Part shown: positions 31,744-38,680 of the stretch, in pieces
How the letters are laid out: every line of letters starts with the position of its first letter
Position numbering within the stretch: position 1 is the stretch's first letter
Assembly (NCBI GenBank): GCA_001516065.1
Contig: LOEV01000180.1
Location: 1 to 40,066 of the forward strand
DNA: 40,066 bases
Direction of reading: 5' to 3'
From: Alphaproteobacteria bacterium BRH_c36
GTDB lineage: Bacteria > Pseudomonadota > Alphaproteobacteria > Rhizobiales > Hyphomicrobiaceae
Notes under the pieces: generated by a model
Seen by the model: the letters and a program-made list of their open reading frames with translations, nothing else
The model's database searches: none
Told to the model about the DNA's origin: nothing
Position numbers and translations under genes: made by a program

Positions 31744-32013
31744 ATGAAAGACCTCCGCCTGACGACAGTCTTCAAGCGAGACCTCAAGCGCATCAACAAG
31801 CGTGGCTACAAGCTGTCGCTCCTCGAGACCATCATCGATATCCTGCGCGCCGACGAGGCGCTGCCACCAGCACGCCGCGACCATGCGCTCAAAGGCGACT
31901 ATGCCGATTGCCGGGAGTGCCACATCCAACCGGATTGGCTATTGATCTACCAGACCAACGATGAGGAAGTGGTGCTGGTGCGTACCGGCACGCACGCCGA
32001 TCTGTTTGAATAG
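31744..32013 (+). CDS. yafQ: YafQ family mRNA-cleaving toxin
   Basis: This 89-aa basic protein has TTVFKRDLKRINKRGYKLSL, then PARRDHALKGDYADCRECHI and PDWLLIYQTNDEEVVLVRTG, and ends THADLF. The conserved His residues in the RRDHALKG and ECHI positions and the terminal G-T-H-x-D-L-F match YafQ, a ribosome-dependent endoribonuclease. AAGGAGG precedes the ATG. It pairs with the DinJ-type antitoxin immediately upstream. It is followed by a strong terminator. Likely role: addiction module stabilising the island. Confidence 0.93.
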   Translation: MKDLRLTTVFKRDLKRINKRGYKLSLLETIIDILRADEALPPARRDHALKGDYADCRECHIQPDWLLIYQTNDEEVVLVRTGTHADLFE

Positions 32014-32015
32014 GA

Positions 32016-32041
32016 AAAGCCGGCGAGGGATCGCCGGCTTT
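32016..32041. terminator. Bidirectional terminator after yafQ
   Basis: Perfect 11-base arms AAAGCCGGCGA (32016-32026) and TCGCCGGCTTT (32031-32041) surround GGGA. It lies between yafQ (plus) and the convergent small-gene operon (minus). Confidence 0.8.
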
Positions 32042-32052
32042 GGCCGTCTTCC

Positions 32053-32316
32053 CTACCGCTTCGGTAAGGCTTTTTGAAACATGTCTTCGACCGCCTCACG
32101 TTCACTGACGCGGGCAATCTCTTCGCCATCGACGTACAAGATCCAGTCGGTGGCGTGTGGTTCGTAGTTGGGCAACCGCATCTGTCCCGACCACTGTGAG
32201 ACTGGCGGCAGCACGTTGATGTTGAAGTGTTGCTCGCCGCGCCAGGCTTGCCCGTAGATGAAGCCATAGCCATCGGGCATCGAGCTCAGTTCGATCCTCG
32301 TGTTGATCTCCGCCAT
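32053..32316 (-). CDS. Small protein at the end of the DUF3768 operon
   Basis: This 87-aa soluble protein (AEINTRIELSSMPDGYGFIY, GEQHFNINVLPP, HATDWILYVDGEEIARVSER) has a mixed beta/alpha composition rich in aromatic residues. Its ATG overlaps the stop of the DUF3768 gene (TGATG), so it is translationally coupled to it. No named domain is recognised. It is the last gene of a minus-strand run of small genes that starts at 33859. A role with DUF3768 is suggested only by coupling. Confidence 0.65.
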   Translation of the reverse strand: MAEINTRIELSSMPDGYGFIYGQAWRGEQHFNINVLPPVSQWSGQMRLPNYEPHATDWILYVDGEEIARVSEREAVEDMFQKALPKR

Positions 32317-32648
32317 CAATATTCCTCCGCCAACATGATCGTCAGGACGCGGGTGGTTTGCGCCGGGTCGCTGGGGTCTTCCGACCCAAACTTCAGATCT
32401 CGATCGTAGTAGTCGATCTTCCAGAAGACCTTCTCGCCGTCGTGCTCGAACGATCCAAAGTCGTGTTCGCCGTGGGGATCGTTGTCGGCTGTAAAAGCGT
32501 CAAACGCTTTTACCTTTTGCTGGATGGCGACCGTCGTCATGAGGTCGAGAGCCACGACTCCTGCCGTCAACATGACACGGCCGCCTTCGAACGTCCGTCG
32601 AAACTTGTCGTTGAGCTCGCGGATCTTACTCGTCTTGTCTTCCGACAT
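32316..32648 (-). CDS. DUF3768 family protein (second copy)
   Basis: This 110-aa protein has HDFGSFEHDGEKVFWKIDYY and a C-terminus TTRVLTIMLAEEY, matching the copy at 14264. The N-terminal IRELNDKFRRTF also parallels ATLNDEFRRR there. GGAGG lies six bases before the ATG. The N-terminal extension to 32789 in the raw frame runs through a palindrome and is rejected. Function is unknown; the family is typical of alphaproteobacterial plasmids and ICEs. Confidence 0.88.
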   Translation of the reverse strand: MSEDKTSKIRELNDKFRRTFEGGRVMLTAGVVALDLMTTVAIQQKVKAFDAFTADNDPHGEHDFGSFEHDGEKVFWKIDYYDRDLKFGSEDPSDPAQTTRVLTIMLAEEY

Positions 32649-32754
32649 GAGAACCTCCGTCTCGCTGTTCGACCCAAGCACCATTGCCGGGGTCGATGAC
32701 GAGCGGGAGATTGTTCGATCGCTACGTGTCGTTTTCGATGTCGATGAGTTCTTG
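32649..32754 (-). pseudogene. Short decayed copy of the gene at 33261
   Basis: On the minus strand LQELIDIENDT then stop parallels the C-terminus LQELIDFENGNER of the 33261 product. A following 25-base stretch (32682-32706) resembles 33051-33075. Only the tail of the gene is recognisable, so this is a small duplication remnant. Confidence 0.45.
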
Positions 32755-32798
32755 CAGTGTGACGTGGCCGGCAATGCATTGCCGGCCACGTCACACTG
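32755..32798. repeat. 44-base perfect palindrome
   Basis: CAGTGTGACGTGGCCGGCAA TG and its exact complement meet with no loop (centre between 32776 and 32777). The core GTGGCCGGCAAT recurs in the hairpin at 33562-33588. It begins next to the stop codon of the 32799 gene, so it could act as a terminator or processing site inside the operon. Confidence 0.85.
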
Positions 32799-33023
32799 TC
32801 ACTCGTAGTCTGCGTCGCGTGGCCATTCGGTTTCGGTGATGACCTTCATTGCCTCAGCGATCCTGGCTTGGGCTGTCTCCAGGGCCAGCAGCGAGGCTCC
32901 GGGATCGATCAAGATACCGAGGGCATTGGCGTGCACTGCCTCGGCTAGCACGGCCTCGGCCTGGGCAATCCGGTCTCGGGCGAGAATAGTTGCTTGTCCG
33001 GCGCGTTCAACTTTTTCTTTCAT
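32799..33023 (-). CDS. Small helical protein
   Basis: This 74-aa Ala/Glu-rich protein (KEKVERAGQATILARDRIAQ, then LLALETAQARIAEAMKVITE) should form two long helices joined by a short loop (GILIDPGAS). No domain is recognised. It lies in the minus-strand run of small genes and is separated from the DUF3768 gene by the 44-base palindrome. Function is unknown. Confidence 0.6.
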   Translation of the reverse strand: MKEKVERAGQATILARDRIAQAEAVLAEAVHANALGILIDPGASLLALETAQARIAEAMKVITETEWPRDADYE

Positions 33024-33097
33024 GACACCCTCTCAATGAAGAACGGCCAGCACCAGTGCCAGGATCGATGACGGGGCTGAGGTTCTGGCGTGTCTGT

Positions 33098-33253
33098 CTA
33101 TTTGGTTTTCCAATCGACAGGCTTCGTCGTCGTCGCCGACTTCGCCGTGCCCTTCGTCGTCGTGACCGTCGTTCCGTCCGGTTTGGTTTCCGTGACGCTT
33201 TCGCTTTCACCGATCGTATTCGATTCTGTATGTGACGTTTTCTTCGCTGCCAT
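33098..33253 (-). CDS. Thr/Lys-rich short protein
   Basis: This 51-aa low-complexity protein (AAKKTSHTESNTIGESESVT, ETKPDGTTVTTTKGTAKSAT) consists mostly of Thr, Ser, Lys and Glu. There is no fold to predict; it is likely disordered. The start at 33253 is preceded by AAGGTAGGA. It is in the small-gene run, eight bases after the gene at 33261. Gene call moderate, function unknown. Confidence 0.5.
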   Translation of the reverse strand: MAAKKTSHTESNTIGESESVTETKPDGTTVTTTKGTAKSATTTKPVDWKTK

Positions 33254-33260
33254 TTCTGTC

Positions 33261-33533
33261 CTACCTTTCGTTGCCGTTTTCAAAATCAATGAGCTCTTGC
33301 AGCTGGGAGCGTACGAACATAACCATGACATGATCACCGCGTCGGTCGTAATGAGCAATGCGTCGCTCGAACCGCGCGATCGTTCTTTGCATGTGAGTGA
33401 GGTGACTGTCGGCCACCGCCTGCTCGGCGCTGTCAACGAGCTGCAGGAGGTTGTCGAGCGCACGTTTCTGGTACCACTCATCGTGGTCGGCCAAGAGATC
33501 CACCAGGTCGTGCAGCGCTTTGATCTTTGACAT
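33261..33533 (-). CDS. Small helical protein
   Basis: This 90-aa protein (SKIKALHDLVDLLADHDEWY, then QKRALDNLLQLVDSAEQAVA, then MQRTIARFERRIAHYDRRGD and VRSQLQELIDFENGNER) is a helical bundle by composition, with many Arg and His. No named domain is recognised. A truncated relative survives at 32649-32754. GAAAGGA precedes the ATG. It lies between two hairpin-containing intergenic regions of the same operon. Confidence 0.6.
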   Translation of the reverse strand: MSKIKALHDLVDLLADHDEWYQKRALDNLLQLVDSAEQAVADSHLTHMQRTIARFERRIAHYDRRGDHVMVMFVRSQLQELIDFENGNER

Positions 33534-33561
33534 GTCGTCGTCCTTTCACGCGATACAAACA

Positions 33562-33588
33562 GTGGCCGGCAATTGCATCGCCGGCCAC
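33562..33588. repeat. Hairpin related to the 44-base palindrome
   Basis: GTGGCCGGC (33562-33570) and GCCGGCCAC (33580-33588) surround AATTGCATC. The same core occurs at 32755-32798, so these are two members of one palindromic repeat placed between small genes. Confidence 0.75.
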
Positions 33589-33598
33589 GTCGTTGTCG

Positions 33599-33859
33599 TC
33601 ATTCTACTTTGATTAAGAACTGTTGCGCGTTCTGGATCAGCGCCAGCGCTTCGCCGAGATCGCTTTCCCGCAGTTGGCTGGTCTTCTGCCACGCGTCGTT
33701 CTTGTCCTTGTAGTTGCGTTCCAAGGTGACGGTGTGGAAGGTGCGCAGCTCGCCGTCTTCGGTCTGGTGTTCGTTCGCCCAGACCGCCAGTTGTAGTGCG
33801 CCAAGACGAGCCTTGTGCACCGGGTGGGACTTGTCTTCTTTCGGCATTGGCTTTGCCAT
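33599..33859 (-). CDS. Plasmid/ICE-type small protein
   Basis: This 86-aa protein has ARLGALQLAVWANEHQTEDG, then LRTFHTVTLERNYKDKNDAW and SDLGEALALIQNAQQFL. The strand pattern G-x-L-x-x-A-V-W-x-N-E followed by V-T-L-E-R-x-Y-K-D is widely seen in small plasmid-borne proteins of unknown function, possibly with a single-stranded-DNA-binding-like fold; that is a weak inference. AAGGAG precedes the ATG. It is the first gene of the minus-strand small-gene run. Confidence 0.65.
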   Translation of the reverse strand: MAKPMPKEDKSHPVHKARLGALQLAVWANEHQTEDGELRTFHTVTLERNYKDKNDAWQKTSQLRESDLGEALALIQNAQQFLIKVE

Positions 33860-34096
33860 CAGAGTTACTCCTTTACGCTTTCAATCAACATGATCAGCGA
33901 TGCTTTGCAGTATACATTTCTCCTTTGCTTTCAGTACTTTACAGCCCCAATTCTTGTTGCTTATTTGCGGCGCGTCCCCTTCCTCATTCGGTCGGGGTCG
34001 GGCTCTACTCGCTGTCGCTTCCGAAGCCCCAGCCGGTGGGTCGAGCTTCGCTCGCGGCTCGGGTCTTCGCCCATCACGGGTGACGATCCCTCGCGC

Positions 34097-35296
34097 TTAG
34101 GCGGCCAGGCGTTCGCGCAGGCGCATGTTCAACAGCACCTTCTTGCGGGCGCGGGTGGTGAGATCGATCTCATCAATCTCACCGACAACGCGTTCGAGCG
34201 TCTTGGTGATTTCACGTAGACTCATCGCTTCGCGACCGGCGCGATCACACCAGGCGCAGTAGTCGGCGTGAAGATCCCGCAGTGATATCGTCGCGCCATC
34301 GGCGCACTCGAGCCGCTCCAGGCCGTATTGTGAGAACTCCTCAAGACGGTTCGGTTCTGGTTTGGTCAACAGCCGGGCGGTGATTTCTTTCTTTGGTTTG
34401 ACGTCAATTAAGGTCTGCGTCGCCGGCGACGCTGCTTGGGCAGCCTGTAATTGCGACGCTGGCGGCGCTGGTTTCGGGCCGTGGTTGAGCGCCAGGTAGA
34501 TGCCGAAAGATGAGACAAATTCAATCATCACGGCCACCGCCACCAGCATGGCAAATTCGATCTTGCCGGCCGGCATCCCACTGACTTCCGCCAGACTATC
34601 AAGTTGCGGATCGACGGCTTTGACGCCACCTTCAGTGCGGATCAGATCGAGCCGCGCGGCCAGTGCCTCTAGTATCTCGCGTTCTCTCTTTAATGCTTCG
34701 GCTTGAGCGAGTTCGGCCTTGAGCTGGTGATAGGCCGTACAGAACTCCCGGCTTTCGTTAGCGGTGGCGTCGGTGCATCCCTTGGTCCTGTCCCAACGCC
34801 GTTGTTGCTGCTGCGCTTCCAGTTCGGCTTCGATTGCATCCGCTGGTCGCACGAATCCAAAGTCACTGATCCGTTTCCGGCTGTCGGCTGCTTGCGTTGA
34901 CAGCGACGCAAAGGTTTCTTGTTGCGCCACCCGTTCGGACTTCACACCTGAGCGCTGCTCCATGATGAAGCCGTAAGCTGACAACATCGACAGGCACATG
35001 CCGCCCGCCAGGAGAAAACTGCTCAGCGCCACATAACCAAAATTCTTGTGTGACCAAGCGCGTGTGGCGAACACGGCTGCAAATGCTTTCAAGATATCAA
35101 TGCCGGCGAAGGCGGCCGAACCGGCGAGCGCCACGATGCTGATCGAGCGAAGATCCACCTGGTTGGCGTCGCCGCCCAACCGCTGGAAGGCGAAGTAGCC
35201 GTTCATGAAAACTGACAGGGCGATGACGCCAACTGAGACGACTAGAAAAATCAAAGATCCAATGCCCAACCCAAGACTCGACAAAAAGCGAGGCAT
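34097..35296 (-). CDS. Four-helix membrane protein in the ParA operon
   Basis: This 399-aa protein has three N-terminal membrane segments at residues ~8-32, ~52-75 and ~86-110. A central charged coiled-coil region (~120-240; QEQ/QQR-rich, with CTDATANESREFC) follows, then a fourth segment at ~248-270 and a C-terminal cytoplasmic part with LERVVGEIDEIDLTTRARKK. No named domain is recognised. Its ATG overlaps the stop of the ribbon-helix-helix gene (TGATG), so it belongs to the ParA operon. A membrane partner of a partition or transfer system is plausible but not shown. Confidence 0.7.
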   Translation of the reverse strand: MPRFLSSLGLGIGSLIFLVVSVGVIALSVFMNGYFAFQRLGGDANQVDLRSISIVALAGSAAFAGIDILKAFAAVFATRAWSHKNFGYVALSSFLLAGGMCLSMLSAYGFIMEQRSGVKSERVAQQETFASLSTQAADSRKRISDFGFVRPADAIEAELEAQQQQRRWDRTKGCTDATANESREFCTAYHQLKAELAQAEALKREREILEALAARLDLIRTEGGVKAVDPQLDSLAEVSGMPAGKIEFAMLVAVAVMIEFVSSFGIYLALNHGPKPAPPASQLQAAQAASPATQTLIDVKPKKEITARLLTKPEPNRLEEFSQYGLERLECADGATISLRDLHADYCAWCDRAGREAMSLREITKTLERVVGEIDEIDLTTRARKKVLLNMRLRERLAA

Positions 35297-35595
35297 CACT
35301 TCTTCTCCGTCTCGGATTTCTTGTAGAAGGTGAGGGCTTCCTCGAGCACTTCCGTCATGGTCAGGCCCTTGGCCTGCGCAAGATCGTAGAGGTCTTGTTT
35401 GAACTGAGGCGTCACCCGGTAGTTGACGACAACGCTCTTGCCTTTGCTGCGTAGCACGCGCCCGTCCGTTCGTGACAACGGCGGTTTTTCCCGCCCCAAC
35501 CGGTCGGTGATTTCACCTGGTGACGCCGCATCCTTCTTGGTTTGGGTGAATCGATCTTGAAACTTGCCGAAGTACGAACCCGATACATTTGGCAT
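35296..35595 (-). CDS. Ribbon-helix-helix partition-type DNA-binding protein (ParG-like)
   Basis: This 99-aa protein has a flexible basic N-terminus and a C-terminal ribbon-helix-helix: SVVVNYRVTPQFKQDLYDLA, then LTMTEVLEEALTFYKKSE. It is encoded 13 bases after the ParA gene on the same strand, the usual order of ParF/ParG-type partition cassettes. The disordered N-terminal arm with Arg and Lys residues also fits ParG, where it stimulates the ParA ATPase. AGAGGAG precedes the ATG. It likely binds a centromere and represses its own operon; the centromere was not identified. Confidence 0.78.
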   Translation of the reverse strand: MPNVSGSYFGKFQDRFTQTKKDAASPGEITDRLGREKPPLSRTDGRVLRSKGKSVVVNYRVTPQFKQDLYDLAQAKGLTMTEVLEEALTFYKKSETEKK

Positions 35596-35608
35596 CCTCG
35601 TTACTCCT

Positions 35609-36256
35609 CTAAGCTACCTTCCGCGCTTGCGCCCGCAGGCGGCGCTTCACGGCCGACCACAGCGACGCAATCTCGGCCTTGGACTTTTCAGCATCGACTT
35701 CCGGGCCGGCTTTGCCTTGCCCGATCGCGGCTCTGAAGGCTCTGCGATTGCCCACAGTCACCGTGATCACCGGGCCAAACTCTTTGAGGAGCTTCATGGC
35801 CTCGGCCACCATCGGATCGCGCGCTTCGGCGCGGTTGATCACAATGGCGAAGTCCTTGTTGTGCTTTTCCATCATCTTTATGACTTCCTGGTTTCCCATG
35901 AGATCAACCGATGAGGCTTGTGTGGGAATCAGGACAAAGTCACTTACTTCGACGCCGGCCTCCACGATCCCTAGGATCGCCGGCGGTGTGTCGATGATAA
36001 CAAGATCAAAACCCAGTTGGGCGGTGCGCTCGATGGCCGTTGGCAGAAAACGAATGCCGAGACTGCTTTTCCAGGTGATGAGTTCCGGATTGTCGGGCTT
36101 GCCGCGATCTTCCCACCACATAGCCAGCGACTGCTGGGGGTCAATGTCGATCAGTGCCACGCGCAACTGATCTTGCGACGATGCCACCGCTAATGCGGTT
36201 GCCAGCGTCGTCTTCCCTGATCCGCCCTTGGTTGAGCACACGCTCAGGACTTGCAT
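35609..36256 (-). CDS. parA: ParA-family partition ATPase
   Basis: This 215-aa protein begins MQVLSVCSTKGGSGKTTLAT, with the deviant Walker A (KGGSGKTT). Then come LIDIDPQQSLAMWWEDRGKP (Walker A') and FDLVIIDTPPAILGIVEAGV (Walker B). It has no N-terminal HTH, so it belongs to the small ParA/ParF type. It is followed by the ribbon-helix-helix gene and a membrane protein. It would segregate the element's circular form or mark it on the nucleoid. Together with the iteron region to the right, it suggests plasmid-like maintenance after excision. Confidence 0.93.
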   Translation of the reverse strand: MQVLSVCSTKGGSGKTTLATALAVASSQDQLRVALIDIDPQQSLAMWWEDRGKPDNPELITWKSSLGIRFLPTAIERTAQLGFDLVIIDTPPAILGIVEAGVEVSDFVLIPTQASSVDLMGNQEVIKMMEKHNKDFAIVINRAEARDPMVAEAMKLLKEFGPVITVTVGNRRAFRAAIGQGKAGPEVDAEKSKAEIASLWSAVKRRLRAQARKVA

Positions 36257-36570
36257 TGGCTATATCCTTCACAACACGACATAGCTTTACCAGGATTTGT
36301 ACGTACGCTCAATACTGTAATGTGAAAAGATAATGTATATACGTAACATTGCAGACTTCATACGCTTTCGCTTTCGTCCTTAAACTTTCTGATTGCCAAC
36401 CCCTTACCGACCGACGGTGTGGTCAAGGGTGGCCCCTTGGCCGCTGCGGAGCAGCTTGCCCTTGAGGACGCCGGCGGGCTGTCAGATGATCCTGAAGAAA
36501 GGAATGGGCTCTTCCGGCGTGGGGATAGCGCCCTGCCGCCGGCTTCAATCTGCTGATACAATGCGAGGAT
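36257..36570. other. Divergent control region between parA and the HTH/coiled-coil gene
   Basis: This AT-rich patch (36290-36360) contains two TAATGT copies and an inverted AACATT, plus TACGTACG and TATACGTA. They are possible operator or centromere elements for the ParA/RHH pair but too short to assign. The plus-strand promoter lies at 36552-36566. Confidence 0.35.
36552..36566 (+). promoter_or_regulatory. Extended -10 motif identical to 12762 (leaderless)
   Basis: GCTGATACAATGCGA contains TG-A-TACAAT (36557-36562), ending eight bases before the ATG at 36571. No Shine-Dalgarno sequence is needed if transcription starts at the ATG. Confidence 0.5.
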
Positions 36571-37545
36571 ATGAACGACCAACACCGGCCAGGGACACCA
36601 AACCAACCGCCGCAACCAGCGACGCATGCGACGCAAGAACCACCGCATGCGGCGCAGGAAGAAACAACGTCGCTCAATGAAGCGACCGCCAATCATCAAG
36701 TCAGCGACGCTGGCGTCGCAAGAATGTCCCAATCAGCGGCGCATGCGACGCAAGAACCAGCGCCAGCGACGCCAAGCCCGGCGGCACCGCTCAGTGAAGC
36801 GACCGCCACCACCGCAAGAGGCGACGCAAGCGCCGCACCTGCGGAAGGTCTTGCGGAAGCTCCGGCCGCCGTCGCTGATGCTCTCATCTACAACCTGACC
36901 GTGCCGCAAGCGCAGCAATTGTTCGAAGATCACAACCGGCGCGTGCCGGCCGAACGGACAGTTCAGAATTATTGCGCCGAAGGCTTGATCGCTGGTGAGA
37001 AGGTCTCGACCTCGAGCGGGGCGGAATGGCTGATCAACGATCGTTCGTTGTTGCGCTTCATCCAATCGAAACCGGAATTGACGGCCGCCGCACCAGCGCC
37101 GCAAGCGTCGCCGGCGGCACCAACACCGGCCGAACCGACTTCCGCGACCGCCCCGGAAGCCGACGAAGAAGTCGTGGCCATGGTCGGCGAACGCCGCACC
37201 ATCGCCGAGATGCTGATTGAAAACGCCAAGCTGCTCGGACAGCTCGAAACCAAGGACGCCGTGATCGCCGGCAAGAACGACGAACTCAGTCGCATCGAAC
37301 AGACGAACCAGGAACTCCGATCCGATCGTGAATTCTTACGCGAAGAGATCACCGACAAGCGCCGGCTCAACCAGGACTTGAAGGACATCACGTCCCAAGT
37401 CCTCGAGCTCCTCGAGATGGGGTTTGTAAATCGCGGCGCACAGATCCCGGCCGCTCCGGCCGAGCCACCGATCCCCGCAGTCCCAGATCGGCAGGAAACG
37501 CCGACGCCGAGCTGGCGAACGGACGAACCTAGACCTCAGAACTGA
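36571..37545 (+). CDS. MerR-like HTH protein with repeats and coiled coil
   Basis: This 324-aa protein has three parts. Residues 1-105 are Ala/Pro/Gln-rich, with an imperfect tandem repeat (ATHATQEPPHA and AAHATQEPAPA, followed by SLNEATA and PLSEATA), likely disordered. Residues ~108-165 hold a MerR/HTH_17-like domain (LTVPQAQQLFEDHNRRVPAE, then RTVQNYCAEGLIAGEK). Residues ~210-290 form a coiled coil (IENAKLLGQLETKDAVIAGK, EELRSDREFLREEITDKRR-like). This resembles plasmid DNA-binding partition or regulatory factors. It is divergent from parA, so it may regulate or assist the partition operon. A role as accessory replication factor is the alternative. Confidence 0.72.
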   Translation: MNDQHRPGTPNQPPQPATHATQEPPHAAQEETTSLNEATANHQVSDAGVARMSQSAAHATQEPAPATPSPAAPLSEATATTARGDASAAPAEGLAEAPAAVADALIYNLTVPQAQQLFEDHNRRVPAERTVQNYCAEGLIAGEKVSTSSGAEWLINDRSLLRFIQSKPELTAAAPAPQASPAAPTPAEPTSATAPEADEEVVAMVGERRTIAEMLIENAKLLGQLETKDAVIAGKNDELSRIEQTNQELRSDREFLREEITDKRRLNQDLKDITSQVLELLEMGFVNRGAQIPAAPAEPPIPAVPDRQETPTPSWRTDEPRPQN

Positions 37546-37722
37546 GACTGATTCAGAACCTGCTCTCATTCACGCAGAAATGCCCCAGGACTGGCAAATA
37601 GGGCAGGGGACGCACTTTTCCTTATTGAAAAACAAACGGCGCCCTACGCGCAATTTTGAGGCTTTCGGAGCGTCTTGAACGTGTGCGCCTTAGAGCACCG
37701 TGGATGGAAGTTGTTGTTATCA

Positions 37723-37750
37723 TTGTCAAATTACGTTTTTGCGGTATGAT
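37723..37750 (+). promoter_or_regulatory. Promoter of the DUF1640-like gene
   Basis: TTGTCA (37723-37728) and TATGAT (37745-37750) are separated by 16 bases. The -10 ends eight bases before the ATG at 37759, again predicting a leaderless or nearly leaderless message. Confidence 0.6.
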
Positions 37751-37758
37751 TTTGGTAT

Positions 37759-38004
37759 ATGGCAACACTTGTCCGCGACACCCACAAATTGATCGGCTTC
37801 CTGCAAACCAAGGGCTACTCGAAAGAGCAGGCCGAGGGTTTTGTTGATGCAATCCAGGAGTTTGATGTGTCCGACCTGGCTACCAAGTCCGACCTGCGCG
37901 TTGAGATCGCGCAGCTGCGCTCGACGCTGATCACCTGGATGGTCGGCTTGCACCTCACGACGATCGGCTTGGTGGTGGCGCTCATGAGCTTTGTGGCTCA
38001 GTAA
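37759..38004 (+). CDS. DUF1640/CCDC90-like small membrane protein
   Basis: This 81-aa protein begins DTHKLIGFLQTKGYSKEQAE, continues GFVDAIQEFDVSDLATKSDL and ends in one membrane helix (TWMVGLHLTTIGLVVALMSF). The pattern of short helix, ATKSDL-type coiled coil and C-terminal anchor is that of DUF1640 (CCDC90) proteins, which also occur next to toxin-antitoxin genes in bacteria. Function is unknown. A bidirectional terminator follows 20 bases after the stop. Confidence 0.82.
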   Translation: MATLVRDTHKLIGFLQTKGYSKEQAEGFVDAIQEFDVSDLATKSDLRVEIAQLRSTLITWMVGLHLTTIGLVVALMSFVAQ

Positions 38005-38023
38005 CACTCGGGTTCAGGTAACT

Positions 38024-38052
38024 AAAAAACGGCCACTCAGAGCCGTTTTTTT
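38024..38052. terminator. Strong bidirectional terminator
   Basis: ACGGC (38029-38033) pairs with GCCGT (38042-38046), with six A before and seven T after. It isolates the DUF1640-like gene from the replicon module. Confidence 0.88.
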
Positions 38053-38149
38053 GATGTCAGGTCGTAAAACTAATGTTGTGCGACACTTGCTCGACAACTG
38101 CCCTTCTGTAGATGTCCACCACGCCAGCACCAAGTCCCGTTCGGGCTGG

Positions 38150-38158
38150 TGCTATACT
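38150..38158 (+). promoter_or_regulatory. Extended -10 promoter of the HTH protein (leaderless)
   Basis: TG-C-TATACT (TATACT at 38153-38158) ends eight bases before the ATG at 38167, and there is no Shine-Dalgarno sequence. Confidence 0.55.
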
Positions 38159-38166
38159 TAACACTG

Positions 38167-38517
38167 ATGAGGAAGATTAGTGAGCCCTTAGCTGATCGCT
38201 ACCGCAACATCATCCTGGACGGTTTCGACCCCATTGCTGCTGGTGGCTTCACGCAAGTGCCCAACGTCATTTTGAAGTCCGCTGACCTCAGTGTCGGCGC
38301 TAAGCTCGCCTATGCGATGCTCTTGTCCTATGCGTGGCAGAACGACTCCTGCTTCCCCGGTCAGGAAACTTTGGCTGGGGATATGGGAGTCTCGAAACGA
38401 AGCGTCGTCTCCTTCATTAAGGAGCTGACGCGAACGGGTTATGTGAGCGTTAAGCGGCAGGGGTTGGGACAGGTCAACGTGTACACCCTGCATGCGACAG
38501 TGAAGCCAAAGCGATAG
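38167..38517 (+). CDS. HTH_36-type protein next to iterons, candidate replication initiator
   Basis: This 116-aa protein has FTQVPNVILKSADLSVGAKL and AYAMLLSYAWQNDSCFPGQE, then LAGDMGVSKRSVVSFIKELT and a wing (GYVSVKRQGLGQVNVYTL). This is the winged helix found in HTH_36 proteins and in the N-terminal half of many RepA-type plasmid initiators. It is short; no second winged helix is present. Directly downstream are three 23-bp tandem repeats and an AT-rich tract, the layout of an iteron origin. It may bind these repeats as initiator or as copy-number regulator. The start at 38167 was chosen by its promoter; an upstream ATG at 38149 lies in the -10. Confidence 0.75.
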   Translation: MRKISEPLADRYRNIILDGFDPIAAGGFTQVPNVILKSADLSVGAKLAYAMLLSYAWQNDSCFPGQETLAGDMGVSKRSVVSFIKELTRTGYVSVKRQGLGQVNVYTLHATVKPKR

Positions 38518-38529
38518 TGTTTCACTTTC

Positions 38530-38598
38530 AGAAGTGCAAATTTTGCACTTCTGGAGATGTGGAAATTGCACTTCTAGAAGTGCCAAATCTGCACTTCT
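38530..38598. repeat. Three tandem 23-bp iterons
   Basis: Three contiguous 23-base units start at 38530, 38553 and 38576. Each ends in TGCACTTCT (38544, 38567 and 38590 are exact copies, 23 bases apart). Units 1 and 3 also start with AGAAGTGC, so each is an inverted repeat; the left half of unit 2 is degenerate. A 23-base period is about two helical turns and typical for initiator binding sites. Confidence 0.85.
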
Positions 38599-38680
38599 CT
38601 CTATATAATTATATATAAGAAAGAATACTCATATTAATGATACTCATTCATTCAAGTTTTCAAAAAAGGTTGGGTTCAAA
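38599..38680. other. AT-rich tract, candidate DNA unwinding element
   Basis: Directly after the iterons the sequence becomes almost pure A/T (CTATATAATTATATATAAG and following), with two TACTCAT copies near 38625 and 38641. With the iterons and the HTH gene it makes a candidate replication origin. The rest of the gap to 38770 shows no gene. Confidence 0.6.

Noticed and set aside
36601-36840. CRISPR or tandem-repeat array in the Ala/Pro-rich stretch
   Set aside because: The repeats are imperfect, in frame and encode the disordered N-terminus of the 36571 protein, so they are coding repeats.
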